Positions 23,327 to 30,394 of a stretch of DNA of 38,211 nt are shown here, piece after piece. The position numbers and the translations under genes are program-made. A model generated the notes under the pieces. It did not search any database. It was not told where the DNA came from and saw only the letters and a list, made by a program, of their open reading frames with translations. Position 1 is the stretch's first letter, and each line of letters begins with the position of its first letter. The stretch comes from CAIZGX01 sp044354975 (lineage in GTDB: Bacteria; Bacteroidota; Bacteroidia; Flavobacteriales_D; Sanyastnellaceae), in the NCBI GenBank assembly GCA_044354975.1, contig JBIKZA010000018.1, positions 1 through 38,211 of the forward strand. The letters run 5' to 3'.

Positions 23327-25375
23327 TTAGCGTACACTATTTCCCGATTCAACGGGACGTTCAGGGGAGAGCAACGAAAGCTCTCCCTTGTTGTTTTCAG
23401 CCATTAAGATCATACCTGAGGATTCTACACCTTTGATCTCTCTTGGGGCTAAATTCGCTAAGTACAATACCTGCTTGCCCACAACTTGCTCGGGATCGTA
23501 TGATTCAGCAATACCCGAAATAACAGTGCGCTCCTCGGTTCCGATACGCAATTTCAATTGCAACAATTTCTTTGTCTTCGGAACCCGCTGCGCTTCTATT
23601 ACTTCAGCAATGCGCAAATCCATATTCTGAAAATCTTCAAACGAAACATTTGGTTTTATCGCTTCCACCTCAACCTCGGGGTGAACTTTGGACGCTTCCA
23701 ATTTCGCCACTTGAATGGCAACTTCCTCGTCCGTTATTTTTTGAAAGAGAATCGGCAGCTCACCAATGGTATGTCCTGCTGGAATTAATTGTGAAACATT
23801 CACATCATCCCACTTCACTCCTTCCCACTGCAACCCTGTTTTCAATTTCTTTGCTGTATATGGAAGGAAAGGTTCTAAAGCCACAGACAGAGCGGCAACC
23901 AGCTGAATACACGTATTCAAAATACCTTCGGTCTTTTCCGGTTCGGTCTTTTGAAGTTTCCAAGGTTCAGTCTCAGTGAGCAACTTGTTTCCAATACGCG
24001 CCAATTGAATAGCCAAGGCCTGTGCTTCACGGAAGCGATATCCTTCAATCTTTTCACCAATGGTATTGAAGGCAGCTTGCGCTTCTTCAAATTGTGAAGA
24101 TGCATCGAACGTTGGGTTCGAAACTTTTCCTTCGTAATACTTGTGCGTTAAAACGAAAACACGGTTTACAAAATTTCCTACGATATCAGCAAGCTCATTG
24201 TTCACGCGGTCTTTGAAGTCGTTCCACGTGAACTCACTGTCTTTTTGCTCAGGCATAATAGAAGCCAAAACATATCGCATCTCGTCTTGGCGATTCGGAA
24301 AATCTTCCAAATACTCGTGCAGCCAAACGGCCCAATTTCGTGAAGTTGAAATTTTATCTCCTTCCAAATTCATGAACTCATTGGCTGGAACATTCACCGG
24401 CAGATTGAACCCACCGTGTGATTTCAATATGATTGGAAATATGATGCAGTGAAAAACAATGTTGTCTTTCCCGATGAAATGAACCATTTCAGTTTCATCG
24501 TTCTTCCAATAGTCTTCCCAATTCTTTCCGTTCTTTTCAGCCCAAACTTTCGTGTTGGTGATGTAGCCAATAGGCGCATCGAGCCACACGTACAAAACCT
24601 TTCCTTCTTCACCCGGAACTGGAACTCCCCAGTCCAAATCGCGCGTCATAGCGCGGGCTTGAAGACCTCCGTCGATCCAACTTAAACACTGTCCAACCAC
24701 ATGCGACTTCCATTTCGAAGGATCGTGATGTTGTTCTCCGTTTAGCTTTCCATTTTCAATAAAATCGCGCACCCACTCGCTGTGGTGCTGCATAGGCAAA
24801 TACCAATGCGTGGTTTCTTTCAGTATAGGCGTGCTTCCACTTAAAGTAGAAACAGGATTGATTAATTCTGTTGGACTTAATGTTGAACCGCATTTCTCAC
24901 ATTGGTCTCCGTAAGCCTTTTCACTCGAGCACTTCGGACAAGTTCCTGTGATATATCTGTCCGCTAAAAACTGTTGTGCTTCTGCATCGAAATACTGCTC
25001 AGATCGTTGTGTTTCGAGAATACCTTTTTCTTTCAACTCAAGAAAAATTTTCTGACTCATTTCAATGTGTTCCGGAGACGATGTTCTGTAATATTCATCG
25101 AAGGAAATTCCGAAATCGCGAAATGCATCGCCCATGAGCTTGTGATAAAAATCTACGATTTCGCGGGGAGTCTTTCCTTCCTTCTTTGCGCGTAGCGTAA
25201 TGGCAGCGCCATGTTCGTCGGAGCCACAGATAAAAGCTACATCCTTTTCCTTCCCTCTTAAATAGCGAACGTAAATATCGGCAGGCAAATATGCACCTGC
25301 TATGTGTCCAATGTGTATAGGACCATTCGCGTATGGAAGAGCTGAGGTTACAAGGTGTCTTTTCGGTGACTTCAT
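23327..25375 (-). CDS. metG: Methionine-tRNA ligase
   Basis: Charges tRNA-Met. From the ATG at 25375 the protein has 682 residues (an in-frame start at 25438 adds 21 unlikely residues and would overlap the divergent gene). The class I motifs are HIGH (PIHIGHIAG, 21-24) and KISTSR as the KMSKS equivalent. A zinc knuckle CPKCSSEKAYGDQCEKCG is present. The last ~110 residues are an Arc1p/Trbp111-type tRNA-binding domain (FQNMDLRIAEVIEAQ, then VLYLANLAPREIKGVES). The 3' end contains a hairpin that may terminate ftsZ. Confidence 0.97.
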   Translation of the reverse strand: MKSPKRHLVTSALPYANGPIHIGHIAGAYLPADIYVRYLRGKEKDVAFICGSDEHGAAITLRAKKEGKTPREIVDFYHKLMGDAFRDFGISFDEYYRTSSPEHIEMSQKIFLELKEKGILETQRSEQYFDAEAQQFLADRYITGTCPKCSSEKAYGDQCEKCGSTLSPTELINPVSTLSGSTPILKETTHWYLPMQHHSEWVRDFIENGKLNGEQHHDPSKWKSHVVGQCLSWIDGGLQARAMTRDLDWGVPVPGEEGKVLYVWLDAPIGYITNTKVWAEKNGKNWEDYWKNDETEMVHFIGKDNIVFHCIIFPIILKSHGGFNLPVNVPANEFMNLEGDKISTSRNWAVWLHEYLEDFPNRQDEMRYVLASIMPEQKDSEFTWNDFKDRVNNELADIVGNFVNRVFVLTHKYYEGKVSNPTFDASSQFEEAQAAFNTIGEKIEGYRFREAQALAIQLARIGNKLLTETEPWKLQKTEPEKTEGILNTCIQLVAALSVALEPFLPYTAKKLKTGLQWEGVKWDDVNVSQLIPAGHTIGELPILFQKITDEEVAIQVAKLEASKVHPEVEVEAIKPNVSFEDFQNMDLRIAEVIEAQRVPKTKKLLQLKLRIGTEERTVISGIAESYDPEQVVGKQVLYLANLAPREIKGVESSGMILMAENNKGELSLLSPERPVESGNSVR
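23365..23387 (+). terminator. Probable ftsZ terminator inside the metG coding region
   Basis: The perfect arms GGGAGAGC (23365-23372) and GCTCTCCC (23380-23387) enclose a seven-base loop, followed by TTGTTGTTTT on the plus strand. It starts 40 bases after the ftsZ stop and lies wholly within the C-terminal codons of metG, which converges on ftsZ. Confidence 0.65.
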
Positions 25376-25432
25376 CTTTTTTATAGTGTTTTGCGCAGAA
25401 AACTGCGAATTTAGCGAACCAAAGATAAAGCG
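25376..25432. promoter_or_regulatory. Divergent intergenic region metG / LD-carboxypeptidase
   Basis: This 57-base gap separates two divergent starts. On the minus strand TAAATTCG (25413-25406) resembles a -7 element for metG. An inverted repeat CGCAG-AAAA-CTGCG (25394-25407) overlaps it. No clear plus-strand promoter was seen. Confidence 0.35.
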
Positions 25433-26341
25433 ATGCAACCAGCTTTTTTACAACAAGGCGACACGATTGGAATTATTGCCACGGCAAGATTCATTACAAG
25501 CGAGCAATGGCAATATGCCAAAGGCGTTATTGAATCGTGGGGACTGAAAATTAAATTGGCGGAAAATGTTTTCACGCCAAGTTTTCAGTTGGCTGGAAAT
25601 GTTGAAGATCGCACGCAATCGTTTCTCTCCTTGTGGAAAGACAACGAGGTGAAGGCCTTGCTAGTGGCTCGAGGCGGATACGGCACCATTCACACCATCG
25701 ACGAAATTCTTCCACACATCAACAACTCGAAATGGATTTGTGGATATTCCGATGTGACCGTTTTACTGAATGCCTGCACAAACAAAGACATTGCCTGCAT
25801 TCATTCCACCATGCCGGTTTCCTTCGAACACGCTACGCCAGAGGCGCTAGAGAATTTAAGATTTGCGCTGTTCGGAGAAACTTTTTCATTCGAATGGAAT
25901 GAAAAACAAATTCAAAAAGGAAGTTCCGAAGGGAAAATTGTAGGTGGAAATTTATCGGTGATATACAGCCAACTTGGATCAGCCACCCAATTAAATACGG
26001 AAGGAAAAATTCTTTTTTTGGAAGATGTAGATGAGATGCTGTACCATTTAGATCGCATGCTAACTGCCTTGAAACGTGCGGGCATGTTCAAGAATATAAC
26101 AGGGTTGATTTTAGGCGGATTTACTCAAATGCGCGACAACACCGAAGAATTCGGATTTTCAAGTAATAACCCTTGGGGTAAATCTCTTGTTGAAATGATT
26201 CTTGAAATTGGATTGGATTATAATATCCCCGTAACAATAGGATTTCCAGCAGGACATTTGAATGATAATCGCGCATTTTACATGGGTCGAAATGCCGAAT
26301 TAATTGTGAATGAAAATTCCGCACAACTCACATGGAAATAA
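25433..26341 (+). CDS. LD-carboxypeptidase (peptidase S66 family)
   Basis: Cuts the terminal D-alanine from murein tetrapeptides during peptidoglycan recycling. The 302 residues start with QQGDTIGIIATARFI, typical of S66. The nucleophile segment is CGYSDVTVLLN with Ser106, preceded by VARGGYGTIHTID. The catalytic Glu/His region is seen as KILFLEDVDEMLYHLDRML and GFPAGHLNDNRAF. MccF-type immunity proteins belong to the same family, so substrate specificity is inferred. There is no signal peptide, so it should act in the cytoplasm, as LdcA does. Confidence 0.92.
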   Translation: MQPAFLQQGDTIGIIATARFITSEQWQYAKGVIESWGLKIKLAENVFTPSFQLAGNVEDRTQSFLSLWKDNEVKALLVARGGYGTIHTIDEILPHINNSKWICGYSDVTVLLNACTNKDIACIHSTMPVSFEHATPEALENLRFALFGETFSFEWNEKQIQKGSSEGKIVGGNLSVIYSQLGSATQLNTEGKILFLEDVDEMLYHLDRMLTALKRAGMFKNITGLILGGFTQMRDNTEEFGFSSNNPWGKSLVEMILEIGLDYNIPVTIGFPAGHLNDNRAFYMGRNAELIVNENSAQLTWK

Positions 26342-26342
26342 C

Positions 26343-26350
26343 TACCTTTG
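26343..26350 (+). promoter_or_regulatory. Putative -7 element for the IPExxxVDY-pyk unit
   Basis: TACCTTTG matches TAnnTTTG fully. It begins two bases after the preceding stop and lies 31 bases before the ATG at 26382. No -33 TTG was found at the right distance, so it is a candidate only. Confidence 0.4.
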
Positions 26351-26381
26351 CGTAGTTCGTGTAAAAAATACACTAACTAAA

Positions 26382-26795
26382 ATGGGCGCTAAAAGCATTA
26401 CGTTTTCAAACGAAGATTACTTGAATTTCGAATTAATCGGAATTAACTCGAGAGAGAAGGATTTTCGATTGGCGTGGTTTTTAAATAAGGATATGAGATG
26501 GAGTTTGGAGCGCATGAAGCCCTACATACTCGAGACAAAAGAACAGAACTCTGAGCACGAGTTGTTCAAATTTGTTTCCGAGGAAAATCACTTTACCATT
26601 CACCTCATCTCGAATCGTTCACTCCAGGGTGCGCTTATTCCTGAATATGCACAAATAGAATATCTGCTGAAAGTAGAAGGCAGAGAAGACATAGAAGAAT
26701 TGGTTAAACAAATAAGAAAAATAAACAACGTGCTCGCAGCGTTCCACCTTTCTCAAGAAAGCTTAAAGCATGTGAGTCATTTGTTCTTCGATTGA
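26382..26795 (+). CDS. IPExxxVDY family protein
   Basis: Small protein of unknown function, 137 residues from the ATG at 26382 (an in-frame start at 26310 would overlap the upstream gene). The name-giving motif appears as IPEYAQIEYLL near residue 87, with I in place of V and E in place of D. NFELIGINSREKDFRLAWFLN near the start also fits the family. In Flavobacteriia these genes often precede pyruvate kinase, as here, with two bases between stop and the pyk ATG. A link to pyruvate kinase is suggested only by this linkage. Confidence 0.85.
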   Translation: MGAKSITFSNEDYLNFELIGINSREKDFRLAWFLNKDMRWSLERMKPYILETKEQNSEHELFKFVSEENHFTIHLISNRSLQGALIPEYAQIEYLLKVEGREDIEELVKQIRKINNVLAAFHLSQESLKHVSHLFFD

Positions 26796-26797
26796 TT

Positions 26798-28216
26798 ATG
26801 AAAAAAACGAAAATAGTTGCGACCATAGGTCCAGTATCTGCAAACAAAGAAGTCCTGAAAGGAATGATTGAAGCCGGCTTAAATGTTGTGCGATTGAATT
26901 TCTCTCACGGCACACACGACGATCATTCGAGTGTGGTGAATTTCGTTCGTGAAATTGACAAAGAGTTAGGTACGAACACCGCACTTTTGGCCGATTTACA
27001 AGGTCCTAAATTGCGCGTGGGTGTAATGCAAGACAACGGCGTAATGTTGGAAGCTGGAAAGCAAATCATTATTACTACCGAAGAGCAAATCGGCACGGCC
27101 ACTCACATCTTCACCAACTACAAAGAATTTGCTTCGGACGTAAAGCCCGGCGAGCGCGTTTTATTAGACGACGGAAAAATTGCGATACGCATACTTTCCA
27201 CCGACGGTAAAAAAGAAGTGTTGTGTGAAGTTGTACAGGGTGGAATTCTTTCATCGAAAAAAGGATTGAACCTTCCTGAGACCAAGGTTTCGCTTCCTTC
27301 ATTATCGAAGAAAGATTTGAATGATTTGGAATTTGCGCTTTCGATGAACATCGATTGGATCGGACTTTCGTTTGTCCGCACAGCAGACGATGTTCGCGTG
27401 CTTAAAGGCATCATTGCTGAAAACGGCAAGCACGCGAAAGTGGTGGCGAAAATTGAAAAACCTGAAGCCCTTGAAGTCATCGACGACATTATTCGCGAAA
27501 CCGATGCGGTAATGGTGGCTCGTGGTGACCTTGGAGTTGAAATTCCAATTGAACAAGTACCACTCGCTCAGAAAATGATTGTTAAAAAATGCGTTGAAGC
27601 TGCAAAGCCCGTAATTGTTGCTACGCAAATGATGGAAAGCATGATCACAAGCATGACTCCAACGCGCGCTGAAGTAACAGACGTTGCCAACGCGGTGTTA
27701 GACGGCGCAGATGCAGTTATGCTTAGCGGAGAAACCAGCGTTGGTGCCTATCCGATTGCAGCTATAACAATGATGCACAACATCATTAACGAAGCTGAAA
27801 AATTCCCAGGATTGTATTACCTCGAAGAGGCTCCTTATGAAATGGATGAAACGCGATTCATAACAGATAGCATTTGCTTCAGTGCTTGTCGCGTTGCAAA
27901 ACGCATAGGAGCAACCAGCATTGCAACCATGTCGTTTTCAGGATACACAGGATATAAAATTTCAAGCTCAAGACCGAAGGCACATGTCTTCGTTTTCACA
28001 GGAAATAAGCGTATTCTAACGCAATTGAATTTGGTATGGGGTGTGAAGGCATTCTACTACGACAAAATGGTAAGCACCGACCAAACGATTGCAGACATTC
28101 GCTACATTCTGAAGAAGAACGGATATGTTCAAGAAGGAGATTTCTTGGTAAACGTAGCCTCTATGCCTATTGCAGAGCAAGGAACTACGAACATGTTAAA
28201 GATTAGTCGAATATAG
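26798..28216 (+). CDS. pyk: Pyruvate kinase
   Basis: Makes pyruvate and ATP from phosphoenolpyruvate, the last step of glycolysis. The 472 residues start MKKTKIVATIGPVSANKEVL. Visible motifs are VRLNFSHGTHDDH, VAKIEKPEALEVIDDI, VMVARGDLGVEIP, and VATQMMESMITSMTPTRAEV. The C-terminal allosteric domain is present and the length is usual. It is cotranscribed with the IPExxxVDY gene. Its last 14 bases overlap the 3' end of the converging desulfhydrase gene, and its probable terminator lies inside that gene. Confidence 0.97.
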   Translation: MKKTKIVATIGPVSANKEVLKGMIEAGLNVVRLNFSHGTHDDHSSVVNFVREIDKELGTNTALLADLQGPKLRVGVMQDNGVMLEAGKQIIITTEEQIGTATHIFTNYKEFASDVKPGERVLLDDGKIAIRILSTDGKKEVLCEVVQGGILSSKKGLNLPETKVSLPSLSKKDLNDLEFALSMNIDWIGLSFVRTADDVRVLKGIIAENGKHAKVVAKIEKPEALEVIDDIIRETDAVMVARGDLGVEIPIEQVPLAQKMIVKKCVEAAKPVIVATQMMESMITSMTPTRAEVTDVANAVLDGADAVMLSGETSVGAYPIAAITMMHNIINEAEKFPGLYYLEEAPYEMDETRFITDSICFSACRVAKRIGATSIATMSFSGYTGYKISSSRPKAHVFVFTGNKRILTQLNLVWGVKAFYYDKMVSTDQTIADIRYILKKNGYVQEGDFLVNVASMPIAEQGTTNMLKISRI

Positions 28217-29105
28217 TTTTCGGATTGCCCTGCAATCCGCCAGTGTGAAACATTAAAACCGAACCTTCGTTCGGTTTTTTGTTTTGTACAAAGAACGAAT
28301 GCATCAATTTCCCTGTATAAACGACATCGAGCGGCAGTTTATGCACTCGATTCATTTCTTGAACGAACTCTATTAATCGATCATTGAATTTTCCATATCC
28401 TCCAAACTCATCTTCGCTGAAAACAACTGCCCGTTCTAACACTTCATCAGCAGCAACTTCGTCGTGAAAAAAGTAAATCAGTTTGTTTCGAATTTCGTTT
28501 CGCATGTAATGCTCTCCTTTCAATGCGCCGTAAATCCAAACTTTCTGATGAGGTTTCGATTGCACCAAAAGTCCAGCAGCGGTTGTGCCTGTTCCGGCTG
28601 CAACAAGCCAATGATCAAATTCGAAATCTTCTTCGTTTACCATTTGCATGGCGCCGTTCATTCCCAAATAATTCGAACCTCCTTCAGGAACTAAAAAAGC
28701 AGATTCCCATTTTTCGTATACCCACGCCTTCATTTCTTCGCTATTCCGTTCTTCATAATCGGCTCTGGAAATAAAGCAGAACTCCATTCCACATTCCTTT
28801 GCAAACAGCAAGGTTGGACTATATTCCTTCGGTTCTTCCCCGCGAATAATGCCTACTGAATGAAGTCCCAATTCACTGGCCGCAGCAGCAGTAGCGTATA
28901 TATGATTGCTATAGGCCCCTCCAAAAGTGACCAGTTTTTTGGCCCCTCGCCTTTTCATTTCATCTAAATTGAACAATAATTTAAACCATTTGTTTCCATT
29001 AATTGTTAAATGCATCTCATCGAAGCGCTTAACAGTTATTTTTCTATTTGCTTCTTCTACAAAAGACTGATAGAAAGGTTGTTTAAAGTTTATTTCAGTA
29101 TTCAC
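28203..29105 (-). CDS. D-cysteine desulfhydrase / 1-aminocyclopropane-1-carboxylate deaminase-like PLP enzyme
   Basis: PLP-dependent beta-eliminating or ring-opening enzyme of the tryptophan-synthase-beta fold. The 300 residues include INGNKWFKLLFNL with the Schiff-base Lys39, VTFGGAYSNHIYATAAA with the catalytic-serine region, and AAGTGTTAAGLL binding the phosphate, ending in FHTGGLQGN. Sequence alone does not separate D-cysteine desulfhydrase from true ACC deaminase; the former is commoner in such genomes. The start codon is GTG, only 24 bases from the divergent start of the DUF5522 gene. Confidence 0.87.
   Translation of the reverse strand: MNTEINFKQPFYQSFVEEANRKITVKRFDEMHLTINGNKWFKLLFNLDEMKRRGAKKLVTFGGAYSNHIYATAAAASELGLHSVGIIRGEEPKEYSPTLLFAKECGMEFCFISRADYEERNSEEMKAWVYEKWESAFLVPEGGSNYLGMNGAMQMVNEEDFEFDHWLVAAGTGTTAAGLLVQSKPHQKVWIYGALKGEHYMRNEIRNKLIYFFHDEVAADEVLERAVVFSEDEFGGYGKFNDRLIEFVQEMNRVHKLPLDVVYTGKLMHSFFVQNKKPNEGSVLMFHTGGLQGNPKTIFD
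28255..28278 (+). terminator. pyk terminator inside the converging desulfhydrase gene
   Basis: The perfect arms AAAACCGAAC (28255-28264) and GTTCGGTTTT (28269-28278) enclose CTTC, followed by TTGTTTTG. The structure starts 39 bases after the pyk stop and lies wholly within codons of the opposite-strand gene. It is a textbook intrinsic terminator. Confidence 0.85.
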
Positions 29106-29117
29106 GTTTTAATATTG

Positions 29118-29125
29118 CATTTTTG
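29118..29125 (+). promoter_or_regulatory. Candidate -7 element for the DUF5522-porin-hutU unit
   Basis: CATTTTTG differs from TAnnTTTG at one position and ends four bases before the ATG at 29130. The start-to-start gap to the divergent gene is only 24 bases, so any -33 element would lie inside that gene. Weak evidence. Confidence 0.3.
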
Positions 29126-29129
29126 CGGC

Positions 29130-29300
29130 ATGAGTGACAAGATAGAATCAAAAGTACAAGGAGAAGACTACTACTTGAGCGAAGAAGGTTATTTTATATT
29201 CACAGAGGAATATCATTTAAAAAGAGGACATTGTTGTCAAAGTGGCTGTATGCATTGTCCATACGGATTCGACAAGAAGACAGGTAAATTCAATAAATAA
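29130..29300 (+). CDS. DUF5522 family cysteine-rich small protein
   Basis: Protein of 56 residues from the ATG at 29130. Its core reads KRGHCCQSGCMHCPYGFDKK, with Cys35, Cys36, Cys40 and Cys43, the signature of DUF5522. The residues preceding it (EGYFIFTEEYHLKRG) also fit. The four cysteines and the histidines could bind zinc or an iron-sulfur cluster, but no function is known. A longer in-frame start at 29010 would lie inside the divergent gene and is unlikely. It leads the porin and hutU genes, with 27 bases to the porin. Confidence 0.85.
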   Translation: MSDKIESKVQGEDYYLSEEGYFIFTEEYHLKRGHCCQSGCMHCPYGFDKKTGKFNK

Positions 29301-29327
29301 CTTTCGCATCTTTGTAAAAACCATTGT

Positions 29328-30383
29328 ATGCGCCTGCTCTTTATTCTAGGACTGCTCTTCCCTCAATTCGCTTTTTCTCAAATTAACAAAGACAGCATTC
29401 ATTTTTCAGGTTACACTGAAATCTACTTCGCCCAAGATCAACACAATTGGAACGACCATCAGCGTCCTGATTTTTTATACAGTCACACTTCCACCAATCA
29501 TGTGGCACTGAATACGGCAGTGCTTGACTTCAAGTACAGTTCTGCACGCGTCAAAACACAACTTTCATTGGTTGAAGGAACCTATGCGAACAAGGTTACT
29601 TCGTCGGAGCCCCTTGGATTCGGGGCACTTTATGTTGGAAACATCTCCTATAAATTGAGCAGCAAGGAAAACCTGTGGCTGCAAGCAGGTGTGATGCCTT
29701 CACACATTGGGCTGGAGTCTGCTATTGGATTCTCCAATTTATCGCTAAGTAGAAGTTTAGCAGCAGAGAACTCTCCTTATTACGAAAGCGGGATAGCCCT
29801 TCAATACACCTCGAAAAACAACAAGTTCGTCGGATCATTGCTTGCGCTAAACGGATGGCAAACGATGACACTTGTTCCGCAGCAATCGCGCATGAGTTTT
29901 GGCAGTCAGATTCAATTTAAACCTAACGCGAGCATTACCCTCAACCATTCAACCTATTACGGAGAAGTTCCTGTTTTTACTGGCTCTCAGATGCGGTTCT
30001 TTCAAAACTTTTACGGCAATATTCAACTAAAAAAGAATTGGACCATTCAGTTCCAAACAGACTATGGTATTCAAGAAACAGAAAGTAATGGATTCAACAA
30101 AAATTGGGTAACTGGTTTTCTCGGACTCGCCTACAATGTGAATGAAAAGCTTACACTAGTCGGGCGTGGGGAGTTGATGAAAGACTCAAACAACCTGGTT
30201 ATTTCCGGAGTAAACAATGAATTATGGGGATACAGTTTCAACATAAATTATTTACTTGATGAGCACCTCATGTTCCGCGCTGAATGGCGAAACATTACAT
30301 CTAACAGTTACACATTCGCATTTCAGAACTTCAACGAAAAACAAATGAACGGCTTAAATTTGTCGCTCGCTGCTCAATTTTAG
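29328..30383 (+). CDS. Outer-membrane beta-barrel porin (BBP2/OmpL-like)
   Basis: Predicted outer-membrane channel of 351 residues. A signal peptide ends FPQFAFSQ, then INKDSIHFSGYTEIYFAQDQ leads into alternating amphipathic beta strands (for example IQLKKNWTIQFQTDYGIQ and LMFRAEWRNITSNSYTFAF). The last residue is phenylalanine (LSLAAQF), the usual outer-membrane targeting end. The pattern fits the putative beta-barrel porin-2 family. It lies 11 bases before hutU, so uptake of urocanate, histidine or a related solute is a reasonable guess. Confidence 0.8.
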   Translation: MRLLFILGLLFPQFAFSQINKDSIHFSGYTEIYFAQDQHNWNDHQRPDFLYSHTSTNHVALNTAVLDFKYSSARVKTQLSLVEGTYANKVTSSEPLGFGALYVGNISYKLSSKENLWLQAGVMPSHIGLESAIGFSNLSLSRSLAAENSPYYESGIALQYTSKNNKFVGSLLALNGWQTMTLVPQQSRMSFGSQIQFKPNASITLNHSTYYGEVPVFTGSQMRFFQNFYGNIQLKKNWTIQFQTDYGIQETESNGFNKNWVTGFLGLAYNVNEKLTLVGRGELMKDSNNLVISGVNNELWGYSFNINYLLDEHLMFRAEWRNITSNSYTFAFQNFNEKQMNGLNLSLAAQF

Positions 30384-30394
30384 CACACTCAACT

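Noticed and set aside
25376..25438. Upstream 21-codon extension of metG overlapping the LD-carboxypeptidase start
   Set aside because: The extra residues do not resemble the family N-terminus, whereas MKSPKRHLVTSALPYANG fits well.
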